A DNA stretch of 64,000 nucleotides. Origin: Circinella umbellata (taxonomy: Eukaryota > Mucoromycota > Mucoromycetes > Mucorales > Lichtheimiaceae). Location of the stretch: NCBI GenBank assembly GCA_025093555.1, contig JAIWNF010000027.1, forward strand, positions 372,001-436,000, in the 5' to 3' direction. This document shows positions 45,648 to 59,099 of this stretch, in pieces. Under the pieces are notes generated by a model. The model was not told where the DNA came from. It searched no databases and saw only the letters and a list, made by a program, of their open reading frames with translations. Every line of letters starts with the position of its first letter. Within the stretch, counting starts at the first letter, position 1. The translations under genes were made by a program, and so were the position numbers.

Positions 45648-48600
45648 ATGGAGCAAAAAAATAATAATATTGACGTTGATCGAGACCGTAACGAAATTAC
45701 AATAAAGTCCAATTCACAACAAACAAAAACCGACATGCCAATACAAGAAAAAATAGGTGAAGAAGAGACAGAAGAATCTTCTGCTCAGCAGCAACAACAA
45801 CAACAACAACAACAACATTCTCAACGATCTGACAGTAATAAATTAACGAGTAATAGTATTGCAGGTGAAAAACGATCGAGGGATGAATATGATCAGCAGC
45901 GAAGTAGTAGCCGTCATCGACCTACGAGTAGTAGCCATAGAGAAGAAAAGCGACGTAATTATGGAGACGATGGACATAAGAGTTATTCTTCGTCATCAAG
46001 GCACGATTCACGTCATGATTATGAACGCTCTTCACGTAGTAGTAGACGGTCATCCCATTCGCGGCGATCAAGTCGAGAACGGAGAGGAGGTAGTAGTAAA
46101 GAACGCTCTTCCTATGATAGTAGAGATCGAGACCGAGACCGAGACCGAGACCGAGATCGTGATCGTGATCGTGATCGCGATTATTATTATCATCATCATA
46201 GCAGTAGTAGTCGAAGAACAACCGATCACCATCATCATCATTCTTCACCGTCCCATAGATACAGTAGTAGTAGTCGAAGGGAAGATTATCATCGGTCACC
46301 CGACATTAGTAGCGGTAATAGTAGTGCAAGTACCGGTATTAAAAAGACTTCATCAGGAGTAGCAATCGTTGCACCTGAACCTACTAATGATAATGATGAT
46401 TCTACAACAAAATTGGAACCAACAACATCAGCAATTGGAACGAGTACTACAGTTTCTACTAGTACGAATAGTGCCACTAATACTACATCATCAACTTTAG
46501 CGTCAGAAACTATTACAAGAACTACTACTTTTTCTAATACTGCTACTGTTGCTACTACTGATACTACTACTGGTACTGATAGTGGCACTGTAGATGGGGC
46601 AGCACCAGCGAGGACAGAAACAAATACTGCTTTACCAACAGCTCCAGCTGCATTTTATCATCAACAACCACCCCAACAACCTGCGTCACATAATAATAGC
46701 CATCATACTCATCATAATAATACTCATCATTCCCAACAACATTGGAATTATTATGGTAGACATCATAGTGGTGGGGGGCAGCATCCATGGTCACAACCAT
46801 CATGGACGGATTATAATACACAAGGATATCAAAATGATTATTATTCATCTTATTATACACAAGATCCAGCAAACGCATCTCAACCTTATTACCAGCAACA
46901 ATCTTATTATCAACAACAAAACTATTACCCACCAAGACGTCATCATCACCATAGTCAACATGCAACTATTCCACCTCCTCCATCTTCTACTTCTTCTTCT
47001 GGACTTCAATCAACTCCGGATCAACCTCATTCTCATCAATATTCAAAACCGGTAAGACCATGGCATCGATTTCCGCAACATCAACATTATTCATTGGATC
47101 ATCATAATTCACGAAATGATATTACTGATCGGCAGCATCAGCAACCACTACCTCCTCCACCTCCGCCACCCCCTCCACTACCTTTACATAATGATACTAA
47201 TACAACTACAACGAGTAGTAATACAACATCAGTAGCAGTAAATAATTCTCAACAACAAACATTGAGTGTATCAACAACCGAGCAAACAAATACAATTAAT
47301 AATAAGGATCGTCGAATGGTACAATCACCACCTAGTCCAACATTAGGAGGTGTACCTGATGAAGTATTAGATGATGTAGGGTATCCTTTTCGAACTTTGG
47401 ATGATCCACAAACATTATTTGAAAAGATTGGTCAAGTGGGTGAAGGAAATTATGGGTAAGTTATCTTCTTTTTATAATTACTATTTGTCATTATGGAGCA
47501 AAAAAAAAGATTGAATAATTTGGGCTGTGGATTATTTCTAAATATCATATATATAGTAAGGTATATAAGGCAAGAAATTCAAAGACTGGTAATTTGATGG
47601 CATTAAAACGTATAAGAATGAAAGGTGATCGTGACGGGGTAAGTAGAAATAAAGTTCTGTTGAGATGGTAAAAGAAAGAAGAAAGTTTAACTGAAAGAAA
47701 AAAATGGAATACTCTGTTAGTTCCCAATAACAGCTATGCGTGAAATCAAATTATTACAACGACTAAAACATGAAAGAATTGTTGAATTACAGCAAATTAT
47801 GGTTGCAAAAGGTAAAAAAAAAGGATAAGAAATAATTATAAACTGGAAATATCAGAAGAACTAGCAAGAGAGAGAGTGAGTTTGTAACATTGAAATAACA
47901 TATTTTCTTTTTTGAAATATTAATTTTCATAGGTTCTGTTTATATGGTGATGGAATATATGGATCATGACTTATCAGGTATATTGAGTCATCCAAATTTC
48001 ACTTTTGAACCGGCTCATACCAAGTTTTTAGTGCGACAAATGTTGGAAGGACTTGCTTATTTACATCACATGGGTATTCTACATAGAGATATCAAAGGTA
48101 TAAAGATAAAGAAATATATTTATATAAAAGAAAAGAGCGGATCATTTACTAATTACAATTTATTTATTTGTTTATTTTTATTTTTGATAACTAAAAAAAA
48201 AATAGGTTCCAACTTATTAGTCAATAACAAAGGGGAATTAAAAATTGCTGATTTTGGTTTAGCAAGAGCTTTTCAAAAGAATACCTCCAATGATTATACC
48301 AATCGTGTGATTACCTTATGGTATCGACCACCAGAATTACTTTTAGGAGCTACAGCTTATGGACCTGCCGTTGATATTTGGAGTGTTGGGTAAAAAAAAA
48401 AATGGATTTTTTAAATTTTTGATGGAGTGTGTGAGTTGTGTCTTGCATTGTATTATTGTTATTACTTTATATATAGATAGACTAACAACAACAAATGTTT
48501 ATCAACTCTTTTTTCAGATGTATTATGATTGAATTTTTTGCTCGAAAACCTGCATTTAATGGAACAGATGAGATTTCTCAATTGGATTTAATATATCGAA

Positions 48601-49123
48601 CTATGGGTACACCTACATTGGAAACTTGGCCTACAGTCAATCAACTTTCATGGTATGAATTGGTTCGACCTAAAGAACATTATCCTAATAAATTTAAGGA
48701 AATGTATGAAAGGTAAATATATAAAGAGGCATGGATATCCTTATATGAATTTTTTTTTCGGTTCATTGGTTTAATTGGATTGATTTTTATTTTATATATT
48801 AGTATGCTTTCACCTGGAGCCTTGGAATTATTAGAAGCCATGTTATCCATGGATCCACAAAAAAGACCTAGTGCTGCAGAAGCATTAGAGTTTGATTATT
48901 TTACAAAAGAACAACCTGAAGCTATTGCACCTGAAAAGTAAGTTTATATACATATGAAGAAGGGGAGTGATCTTTTGAGTAGATTGATTAAATTAATTTA
49001 AATTTTCCTAGCTTATTGGATATCCATGGTGATTGGCATGAATTTGAATCCAAGCAACGAAAAAGAGCAACCAAAGGAGAAATTACTATGCCAACACGTA
49101 GTAATAGTGTCAAAAGGACTTGA
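45648..49123 (+). CDS. CTK1: CDK12/Ctk1-like RNA polymerase II CTD kinase with RS-rich N terminus
   Basis: Eight exons (45648..47455, 47557..47638, 47721..47811, 47933..48097, 48206..48389, 48518..48712, 48803..48937, 49012..49123) give 923 residues. Residues 1-590 are disordered: a Q run, Arg/Ser blocks (SSRRSSHSRRSSRERR), an Arg-Asp dipeptide array (nt about 46125-46181), His-, Thr- and Pro-rich parts. The kinase domain follows: IGQVGEGNYGKVYKA, ALKRIR, the cyclin-binding helix PITAMRE (PITAIRE in CDK12/13), HRDIKGSNLL, IADFGLARAF, the activation loop DYTNRVITLWYRPPE, GCIMIEF, and DPQKRPSAAEAL. CDK12/Ctk1/Lsk1 kinases phosphorylate Ser2 of the polymerase II tail during elongation with a K-type cyclin. 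The RS domain is typical of the CDK12 type. A Bur1/CDK9 assignment is less likely given PITAMRE and the RS region. Confidence 0.88.
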
Positions 49124-49347
49124 TTTGTAAAATAATAAGAAAATAAATCATTTATTGTTTTTTTTTTGATAATCATTGTGTATAAGTGATAAAAAGAACT
49201 TATTCATAAAATTGGACTAAACCAATTAAGGTTTTACGGAGTAAACATGTACTTTTTTTGCTTTTTAAAATCAGCACTTATGCCAAATGATACATATACA
49301 TTTCTCTTTTACTTTTTTATTTTATAACATAACGATTTAAAATAGTA

Positions 49348-49611
49348 ATGGGAGCAGCATTAAGTTGTATAGCTTTACCGGCGCTTGGATCTCTGGGAAC
49401 TTGGGTAGCAAGCTGTTTTTCTGCTGCTGCTTGTTCACTTTTTTGTAAAAGGTATTTGCAATTAAAAAAAACTGTAAAGAATATAACCACTTTTTCCATA
49501 TTTCTTGGCATTAATGAGGATTTATTATTATAATGTAATATATAGTTGCAACTGTAACAATTCAATTGCCACACGTATTGGCTATGCTGTATGTATATAT
49601 ATATATATATA

Positions 49612-49642
<31 letters not shown>

Positions 49643-51636
49643 ATGTATTAACATTAATAAATTACTTTATGTTTCTTTTATAGATAATATTTCTATTAAA
49701 TTCAATTGTAAGCTTATCATTATTATTATTTTTTCTAACAACTTGAGATTAATTCATGTGGTTTTTTTTTCACATCAAAGTTCTTTATTATTATATTATC
49801 CCAATCTCACCAAATAACAATTATTTTATATAAAAATAGTTTGCTTGGCTCATGTTGTCCAATTGGGCCATTAAACAACTACAACATATAACACTGGACT
49901 ATATGAAATTGGAATGTGATCAAGGAACTTGTTATGGTATTATTGCAGTATGTATCACTATTATTTGAAAGGGAAAAATTATACATGGAAAACTAAAAAC
50001 GACGACAATAAAATTCTTGGAATAGGTTCATCGAGTATGTTTTGCACTTGTGCTTTTCCATGCATTATTGGGTATTTTCTTACTTGGTGTTCGTGATAGT
50101 CGACAAAAAAGAGCCGGTCTTCAGAACGGGTAAGGAAAAAAAGAGAAACGGGGAGTTGGTCTATTTATTCGATTTATGGATAGGAGGGAAAATTTATAAA
50201 CATATATATAGATACTTACAGATGTGAACTATTTTTTGGAAATAATCAAATAATAATAGATGGTGGGGACCGAAAGTACTTCTTTGGCTTGCATTAGTTA
50301 CAGCATCATTTTTCATTCCAAATGGATTTTTCATGGTATGGGGTAATTACTTTGCTTTGATCGGTGCTGCTATCTTTATCTTGTTCGGTTTACTTTTACT
50401 TGTCGATTTTGCTCATAGTTGGACAGAACGATGTTTGGAGAACTATGAAATGAGTGAATCAAATCGATGGAAATATATTTTGATTGGTAAAGTTAAAAAC
50501 CATATTTTCTTTTTGCAAAGTAGCAAATAGCTAGTACCAGAATGTATTATTATACTTACTATATCACCCTTATAATTAGCTGGAACATTACTCATGTTTG
50601 GAGGTGCTGTTACATTAACTGGTATCATGTATGGTTTCTTTGCTACCAATGGTTGTTCATTAAATCAATTCTTTATTACATTCAACTTGATCCTTTGTTT
50701 ATTGGTGACCATTTTATGTATTTCACCATCTGTTCAATCCGCAAATCCACGTTCAGGTCTTTCACAAGCATCGATTGTTGTTATTTATTGTACTTATTTG
50801 GTTTTATCAGCTGTTGCCAATGAACCCAATGATAAACAATGTAATCCACTTCGACGATCCCAAGGTCCACAAACAACATCGATTGTTCTTGGTGCTATCT
50901 TTACATTTTTGGCCGTTGCTTATTCAACCAGTCGTGCCGCTACTCAAGATAGTGCATTTATGAACAAGGGTCGTCGACAGAATAATTATGAAGCTTTGGA
51001 TACGGAAAGTGCTGTACCATTAATGGCTAATCAAGTAGATGCTGGTGCTCAAAGAATGAGTACAGAAGGTTCAGCTCGTGCACGTCTAGTTGCTGCTGTT
51101 GAAAGCGGGTAAAGTTATTTCTTTTTTGAAAAGAAAGCGATATTAGGGAATTACTAATAATATAAAAAAAATAATTGTTTTATTATAGTGCACTTCCACG
51201 TTCAGCATTGGATGAAGATGATGACGATGATGATTTTGATTATGATGATAAGGATGATGAACGCTATGGATCAGTCTATAATTATTCTTTCTTCCATTTT
51301 GTATTTGCTATTGCTGCCATGTACATTGCTATGGTATTAACAAATTGGAATACTATATCAATGAAAGATACGGAGAGTACACCTATTGAAGGTGATGAAG
51401 GTGGCGATTTTGTTCGTATTGGACAAAGTTATACTGCTGTTTGGGTCAAGATTGTTTCAGGATGGTTATGTATCATTTTTTATGGCTGGTCTCTTGTTGC
51501 ACCTGTTGTGATGCCTGACCGATTTTCTGTAAGTTTATCTTTTTTTTTTTTTTGTATTGTAAAGATATTTAAATGGTTCTAAAGCTTTTATTTTTTATTC
51601 TTTATTTTTCCCTATTTCTCTATAAAGGATTATTAA
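49348..51636 (+). CDS. TMS1: TMS1/SERINC family multi-pass membrane protein
   Basis: Nine exons (49348..49451, 49546..49588, 49684..49707, 49840..49947, 50026..50129, 50260..50486, 50580..51108, 51189..51528, 51628..51636) give 495 residues. Family marks: the MGAALSCIALPALGSL start, SCNCNNSIATRIGYA, LGVRDSRQKRAGLQNG, WWGPK, PNGFFMVWGNYFA, NPLRRSQGPQT, and the C-terminal PDRFSDY. About ten or eleven membrane helices, with an acidic loop (DEDDDDDDFDYDDKDDE) before the last ones. SERINC/Tms1 proteins sit in endomembranes and plasma membrane; they have been linked to serine-lipid supply and to lipid scrambling. Exon 3 is only 24 nt and the last coding exon only 9 nt (Asp-Tyr-stop). Convergent with the OSH3-like gene, 207 bp between stops. 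Confidence 0.92.
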
Positions 51637-51843
51637 ACAAACAGAAAAAGAAAAGGAAAGATTTGGAGGAGAAAGAGAAAAATAAAAAATGTGTCTGTAG
51701 TAATTAATCTCTCTTTTGCTTGTACAAAATAATAATAGTAATAATAAAAATAAAATAAAAAAATATTCTCTATATGTTTTGATATGATAATTTGCAAAGG
51801 AAAAAGAAAAAGGAAGGAGAGAAGAAAGAGGTATAATGATCTT

Positions 51844-54800
51844 TTACCACAATTCAAATATATCATTAGGCCATTGTCCTGTTTCACGAACTTGCCAATA
51901 ATGTCCAGTATATTGGAAAGATTGACCCGTATTATGAGGTTCTTGACCTTCAGCTGGAGGAATAAACAAAGGATCTGAATATTTGTCATCTTCAAGAGTA
52001 AACCATCTTGGTTTCCAAACGACACCTTTTTGTTCAAACTCTTTTCTTCGATCACGTTGTTTTTGTTCTATTCGTTGTTTTTCTTCATCTGCTTCATCTG
52101 CTAAACCATTCTCATAAAGTCGTTGATCCGGTCGATAACGTGTATCTGTCACTGGCAATTTATCACGTTCCAAATCAGTAATTTCATTCAATTCAACACA
52201 ATAGCGAGTAAATCCATAATATTTGGTATAGTCTTCGATTCCTGGTGGATTGGCGTTCCAAAGAACGGATAATTTGCGTTTGTTCATGTCTATTTCTTCA
52301 GATAGTTTATCACTCCATTTTCCAACAATACGTCTACATTTCTTGCCCTTGCTGTCATAAAAGGTGGCAATCACATCGTTTCGGTTAGAGGGAACACCAA
52401 ATAATCCACCCCCTGTACCTTCTTTAAAGACCACTGTAGCATATTCTCCTGTAGTATGGTTGGTAATTTGCATTTCACCAGCAGTTTCTAAATATTTTTC
52501 ACCAGCAATCATATTACGCATCCAACTAGATGGTTTATTATATGTATAATGATCTTCATGGCCTGTTAAAGTAACATTATATACACCTTCTGTCATAAAT
52601 TCCTATTTAAAATAAGAAGATTATGGAATTATTTTTATCCGACAAAAAAAAATTTCATCTCACTATCCCCACACATAATGTCTTTAAAAAGCTTACCATT
52701 GATTTACCCCAGAATTTACTCTTAATTTTAGTACATTGCCAATATTTATAAGCTTTTGCTTCAGCATGAGCCTAAAAAAAATTAGCGTCATTTCAAATTT
52801 TTTTTTAGTGTGACCATATATAACACATGGTTGAAAAATTATTTTTAATACAAAGAAACTTACTGCAATAATCAATGGATTATGTGATACTTTTTCAGCA
52901 ATAAAACGAAATCCTTTATCGGGACGAATATTTTCATAGGTTTCATTCATCATTGGGTTAAACGGCTAAAAAGAAAATTAATAGCGTTTATTATTATTAT
53001 TTATAATACCAGAAGAAAGGTGGAAAAATATGATCTTGAGATTATGTTTCCCTTAACTCTTCTTACCTTTCTACCAGTACGATACTGTGTTGAAGCAAAA
53101 CTTGAAACAGCAAAAATAGCCACATGCATAAGACGTTCCATTGAATCTGATAATGTTGCAGCTTTATCCAATACTTGACAATATTCCAAATCTTCACAAG
53201 CACGCTGTAACATATTAAGTGGTTCATTCATACTAATAGGCATAGAAATAGTTGATAAATCTTTACCAACATTCTTTCTAAATACAGAAAGAGCAGATCC
53301 TACATCACCCACAGCATGGGAAGGTAATCTGTTACGTCGAACACAGTCACCAGCGATACTTAAATCCAAAGTTCCATTCTCATCATTACCATTTACTTCA
53401 GGTTCTTTTATATAAAATAACAATAAGAAATTAGTAAGTAAATATATATATATATATATACTCAAGTTGAAAATATTAAAACTTACCATCATCATCATCA
53501 CTACTATCTTCATTATTGACCTCCATTTCTTCTTCTCCACCAAATGAATCATCATCATCACCACCACTTAAAATAATATCTTCAGCATCAAAAAATTGTT
53601 CAGAAACAGAAGAACGAGCACTCATAGTTCGATGAATACTTTCACGATTAGATCCATCCAAACCATATTCGGAATCATTAGGTAAAACCAAAGAGACGGT
53701 CGAAGCACCTCCAGGAGTACCATTACGAAACGCTGTCCAACGTTTTTGTTGATCTTCAGCATTGATTTGAATTGCCTTTTGATCTTTTTCTAATTGTTGA
53801 TTAAGTGCTGAAATCTTTTGACTCAAATCCTTGACTTGAGGAACATGAGATAATTGATCCAAAAGTGCGCGTAACACAACAATATTATCACCTAATCGAA
53901 TGACACTATTACGTAAAGCAGTAGCACTTTTGACTCCCTTTTCAACATTATCTTGTTGATTCGGTGAATTGAAATCTTCCATCATACTAGCAGCAGTAGG
54001 TAAATCCGTTTGAATTTCAATGTTTCCACCTGAACGATAAGCACGAAAAGCGGCAGTCCATTTATCATGGTCGTCGGTGGTTAATGTTTTTAGGTGGTAC
54101 AGCATAGTACCCGAATCAATATGAATTAATCTTTGATCTGGGTTCGATGAAATAGTAGCCAACATGATTTGAATAGATCCTCGAGTCACACTGTTAGGAG
54201 ACGTTGAATAAGAAAGAACACCAGAAGGAGATAATTGAAACCAACGTTTAGCCCATCCTAATTATTATTATTATTTTGATGTTATCTTGGTGAATTAGTC
54301 GAAGAGAAAAGAATTCATGCATAATAAATACTCCTCCTCCCACACAAACACACACGCATATACTCTTGTCATCCCTTCTCTTAATAATCCATTATCATTT
54401 ATTATTACCTTGCATTTTCTTTCGCTTTTTCTTAAGAAGCCATCCAGACATATCATGATGTGGTTTTGATGATAATTTAGCCTTAACATTAGAATCCACA
54501 AGAGCGACTGAAAATGTTAAAGTTTTAGCCTTGTTTCTAGAAAATGTATTATCTTTATAATTTTTTAGAGTTTTTATTGTTCTGGGTTCCTGGGAATTTT
54601 TTTTTTGACAGCCCTTTTTTTTATATTCTTTTTTTTTTTTTTTTTACCAAAAACTAAAACATAATTTCCAGGTTCATCAACAACATGAGTACCCTCAATC
54701 TTGGTACTACTAGAATTCATATGTTGAATCGGAATAATCTCGTCTAAACCTTGTTCTTTAAGTTTAGTTGAAGCAACAGATTTTGCACGAGGTCGACCAC

Positions 54801-55228
54801 TACTTGTTGTACCGGAACCAATACTATATTCAGACTCGTCATCGTCTATATATAAATATAGATTTTTTTTTTTGTTAACAATCAAGTTATTCAATTTTAA
54901 AATTCCTGCAAAAAAATAAAAATAAAAATGAAATGGCTCGTTTTTTTTTATTATTATTATTACCTGGATGTTGACGTGAATTATTATTATTATTTCCTGA
55001 AAGTAATTCACCTGGTGGAGCAGAAAGTTGACGTTGTTGTAATTGTTGTTGAGCACGAAAGATGATCTCGGAAGAAGAAGGTAAAGGAGCTTGACCACGT
55101 CTTCGATAAACACCAAAAGAAATATTATTACGTTTTGTAGTAAATGACCAACGTATAGCTGTACCTTTAGTAGGTACATAGATATAATGAAGGTATGAGT
55201 CTCTTGGTTGTACTTGGACTACCTCCAT
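51844..55228 (-). CDS. oxysterol-binding protein, OSH3-like (GOLD + PH + ORD)
   Basis: Eight exons, complement(51844..52602, 52697..52771, 52864..52965, 53067..53404, 53487..54257, 54409..54552, 54648..54905, 54964..55228), give 903 residues. The N-terminal part ([19 protein letters not shown], then [10 protein letters not shown]) is a GOLD-type domain. A PH domain runs from about 208 ([21 protein letters not shown]) to WTAAFRAY near 290. An acidic linker with [16 protein letters not shown] follows, where an FFAT-like site for ER contact could lie. The ORD starts near 550 ([19 protein letters not shown]). Its signature reads EKVSHNPL where EQVSHHPP is canonical, followed by KFWGKSM. The C terminus has the usual Arg/Lys helix and [13 protein letters not shown]+PH+ORD is the Osh3 layout: lipid (PI4P) transfer at ER contact sites. 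Exon 2 contains a short Lys-rich read-through (NKKKNLYLY) that could be a missed tiny intron, but removing it breaks frame. Confidence 0.9.
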
Positions 55229-55948
55229 AATAATAACAATGATTAGAAAAGAAAAAAAAAGTATGTGATTGAAATATATAAAAAAGAAGAAAAGGAGAAA
55301 GGAAAGGAAGGGGGGGATTAGGTGGGATGTGTTGAATAGTTGGGGTGAAAAGGAAGATTTTAAAGTTGTTTTTGGATATAAAAAAAATATGAAAGGAAAA
55401 AAAAAGTGGGAATTAAAAGTGGATGGTTTGTGATGCCTTTTTATTAATACGACACTAAGATATATATATCTTTTACGCACGGGCTCAGCTTTCTGTTTTA
55501 CATGTTTATTTGCTGCAAAAACGGAAAATGAACCAGAAAAAAAATGATATTGTCAGCAATATCTTTCCTTTTTTAGAGGTACTTATGATTGATGAAAATA
55601 ACTCACATGTCAGTCGTAGTAATTTGTCCTCCCCTCCTTCCTTCTTTTATCACCATGACAACGAAAGTGAATACTTTGCTCTATTATTCATCAACCCCAT
55701 TCCCAGATTACAAGTTGTTGTCATGACAAAGAAATTATGCTCTTTTCAATTCTAAAACAGGTAATTTAGGAGCCTGCTTTTTTTTAATGCATATTATAAA
55801 ATTAATAAACTCCTAAAAAAAATTCCTCACGTTATTTTTTTTTATACATGTAAAGATTATTATAACTATAATTGTTATTTTTTTTTATTAAAAGCAAAAA
55901 AAAAACCATATATTCCCGCTTCATTTCTTCTTCTTCTTCTTCTTTTTT
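55229..55948. other. intergenic between OSH3-like and penta-EF-hand genes
   Basis: About 720 bp; promoter of the OSH3-like gene (A/G-rich on the + strand, hence CT-rich for the gene) and the 3' flank of the penta-EF gene, with a (TTC)n run at about 55926-55942. No gene is supported; the ORF at 55510-55755 shows no family features. Confidence 0.5.
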
Positions 55949-57269
55949 TTAACCGCGCTGACGTACAACAAGTTCCAAGAACTAAAAAAAGTTGTGGGGA
56001 AAATAATGAGATTAGTTTCTCTTTTTTGGCGCGTGTAGGTCAAAATAAACTACTTTAGTGTAACAAGCATAAAATATACTTTGGATACTTACATCTTCAT
56101 ACTTAATTTGAATCCAACCATCACGATCAGTATCATATTGTTGGAATGAATCTGTCAAAGTCTTGACAGTGACAGAAGCTTGAACAAAGTTATCGAATGT
56201 CACATCACCTTTGCCTGCACTCCAGTGTCCTGTGTGAGTGTGATTTTTTTTTGTATTTTTTTTTTGTTTCATATATATATTATATTTATATAAGTCAAAC
56301 CTCCTCTCCTTTCTAAGTTCTTTCATTTCTCTCTCTCTCTCTTTCCTCTTTCCTCTTTCCTCTTTTATCTTTTATCTTTTCTTTAACTTTCTTTCTCTAC
56401 TCGAATGATAAACAGCTATTTTTGAAGGGGGTATGACTTTTTTTTAAATAAAACGAAACACAAAACAATGCTTACCGTATTTATCAAACTTGTTAATCAA
56501 AATATTAATAAACTTGTCCGAAAGGTTATATCCAAAAGTTCTTAAAGCATTACCCATTTCACTACGGTCAATACTACCCGAACCATCTGCATCAAAAGTT
56601 TGGAAGCATCGTTTCCAATCTTCAATATATTTCCATAATCCAGAAAATTCTTGGAAATCGATTGTACCCGTTTGATCTAATTACGTCATTCAAGCAACAA
56701 CAACCCCCCCAGAAAAAAAGCGATACATTGTATGTGTGTTATTTAAGTATACAATAGACACTTTGTTTTTTTTTTACATGGTTTCATTTCTCCCCTTCCC
56801 CCCCCCCCATTAGAACAAACTTACCTTTATCAAACATAGCAACCATTAAACGAACAGTTTCAATATTGAAAGGACTCCAGTCACCGTTAATTAAAGCACG
56901 TTGCAACTCATCAACAGTTAATTGACCTGAATTATCAGTATCTACAGCTTTAAACCAACCCCATAATTGTTGGCTTGGATTACCAGTAGGTGGAGGTGGT
57001 GCTTGACCTTTTTTTTTTTTATAAATGTATAAATATTTTATAAATGAATTACAATCTCTTCAACTATTTATATATATTTGACACTTGTTAATAAATTAAC
57101 ATTACTTACCATAACCACCATGTTGTTGTTGTTGTTGTTGTTGATAACCAGCTGGAGGTGCACCACCTGGAGGAGGAGCACCACCACCACCATAACCAGG
57201 AGGTGGTTGCTGATAGTTTTGGGCAGGTGAACCGTATTGTTGTTGTTGAGGATTTTGTTGATAACTCAT
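55949..57269 (-). CDS. PEF1: penta-EF-hand calcium-binding protein (ALG-2/peflin/sorcin type)
   Basis: Five exons, complement(55949..55981, 56093..56229, 56476..56676, 56825..57007, 57110..57269), give 237 residues. The N terminus is a Gly/Pro/Tyr/Gln-rich tail (GYGGGGAPPPGGAPP, Q7), as in peflin and sorcin. EF1 is DTDNSGQLTVDEL, EF2 DKDQTGTIDFQEF, EF3 DADGSGSIDRSEM. EF4 is degenerate (DKYGHWSAGKGDVTFDNF) and EF5 is DTDRDGWIQIKYEDF with the C-terminal LELVVRQRG; in this family EF5 mediates dimerisation. EF1-EF3 keep the acidic and Gly ligand positions. Such proteins move to membranes on calcium rise and bind ESCRT or COPII partners. The symbol follows yeast PEF1 and is tentative among PEF paralogues. 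The last coding exon is only 33 nt. Confidence 0.9.
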
Positions 57270-59099
57270 TTGTTTAAATTTCTTTTCGAGATGGGGAGAG
57301 GAGAAAAAAAAAGTGGTTGTTGTGGTCGGCGGAGAGCGAGATTTATTTTTATTTTATGTATAAAAGACTAAAGTAAAGTTTAGTGTATAATAAGGCGCAG
57401 CATCCAATCATAAGACTAAAAACTATACCTTTTGTATCACCTGATATTAATCAGATCTGCATATTAAAAGCTTGTTATTTTTATTTTTACACTATTTGAA
57501 ACTATATTTTTATACAGATAATAAAACACGGAACAAGAGGGATTTACCTTATGGAAATAATATATAACATATTGATGTTGAATGTTGATGCGCTAAAAAA
57601 AGTCTCCAAAAATCGAAAGCTAACTGTACCAAACACAAAACTCAGGACAAAAAAAACATTCCCCGCGTGCCCACAACCATTTCCCCTGCTTCTTTTCACT
57701 CAACCCAATGAAAAACTTTCTAGTCCTGTACCTTTTTTTTTTGTTAGAGAAAAGAATATCTATAATTCAATTACTTTTAACTATTATACAAATAAAATTA
57801 GGATATTTCCGTCTTTTTTTTTTTTGGTACATATTGACGCGTCAAAAAATAAAATGAAAAAATAAAATGTAGTTACACAAGTGGATGCTGAGTGAACTTA
57901 ACTATAAATAACCAACTTAGTGTGGCTAAAGAAATTCATTTCTTCATCAAGTTTCATACAGGTTAGAAGAAAGGAAAAAAAATACTAGGTTAGTTGTTTA
58001 TGCCACATCAGTAATATATAAACTAATGAATCTTTTTTTAAATGACTCAGTGCTAGAATTATATATACTGTATAGGGAGTACTTTGGAAATAATAATAAA
58101 TATGTACATAAAAGATAATAGAAATGCACATTTCTTTTATCACATGCTGGTAAAACAAGTGAATATAAGTGGCAAAATGTCAAAAGTTTCTCGGAAAGAT
58201 TGGGTGGGATCAAAATCATATATATACATGCTCTCTAAGACATCGCTATTTCATTATAAAGTAATCTTGCAATTAAAATCATCGTACTGTTCGATCATTT
58301 TTAAGCCATACATAGTCAACATCCGTTTTTGGTGAAACATCTTTTTTTTTTTTGGACTTCTAAATCAAGACTTTGTTATAACAAACTTCGCCACACACAA
58401 GTGTCAGGTTCGCCAAGAGTAATTGCCGAAAATAGGATTAAAGTCATTTTTTGTTTAAATAACTTCAAAAGTTCGTGTTGCACATAACCCATATTTTTTT
58501 CGGATGCGCACTCATTTACTCCAAGATTATTTTGTATTTATAAAGTACCAAAAGCAATAATTTGCTATCTAATTTACAAAGTTAGATATTATTATTTTTT
58601 TATTATTATCCAAACCTCTTTTTAAAATTAAGCTATGTGGAAAGCTTTTATTATATACAGAAAGTGAATCTCTCTTCTCTCTCTCTGCTTCAATTGAAGG
58701 ATTATGATAGTTTTCTTTTTTTTTTTTTTGAAAGCAAACGATATAATAGTCTATCTGTATTACGTGAGTAGTAGTATAGGATGAATAACAAAAATAAAAA
58801 CAAAAGCAAATGCAAAAGATATTTTGTTTGGTATGTGTTACTCAATAGGGGAAGGATGCTTAGCAAAAAATGAGTTACCCGGTTCTTAATGATCAAAAGC
58901 ATCTAATGATCATAAAAGCCAAGAGTTTCGAAATCTTACAGAAAATGAAATAGTACATTTAGTGATCCGATTATCAACAATACGTAAAATAATATAAAAA
59001 GACATTCATATTTTTTTGTTACTGGATACCATATATCGCTACTATCATACTACTACTACTACTACTCCCATCTTTTTTATTATTCTCTTGATTTTTTTT
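57270..59099. promoter_or_regulatory. 1.8-kb divergent intergenic region (PEF / membrane protein)
   Basis: Contains both promoters. No supportable gene: ORFs at 57551-57865 and 58084-58335 lack family features and have AT-driven composition. (ACT)n-like repeats occur just before the membrane-protein ATG (59048-59066). Confidence 0.5.

Noticed and set aside
45859..47055. ORFs of 99-167 codons overlapping the first exon of the CTK1-like gene
   Set aside because: Shadows of the Ser/Arg/His/Thr repeat-rich exon; composed of Ile/Val/Met or Asp/Tyr runs caused by codon repeats.
54841..54905. 34-nt intron in the OSH3-like gene (GTTAAC...TATAG)
   Set aside because: Too short for this genome and its removal shifts the reading frame, while read-through keeps it.
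59016..59099. 28-residue upstream extension of the VC0807-like protein
   Set aside because: It begins with TTG and only crosses an ACT repeat; the tandem ATGs at 59100 are the plausible start.
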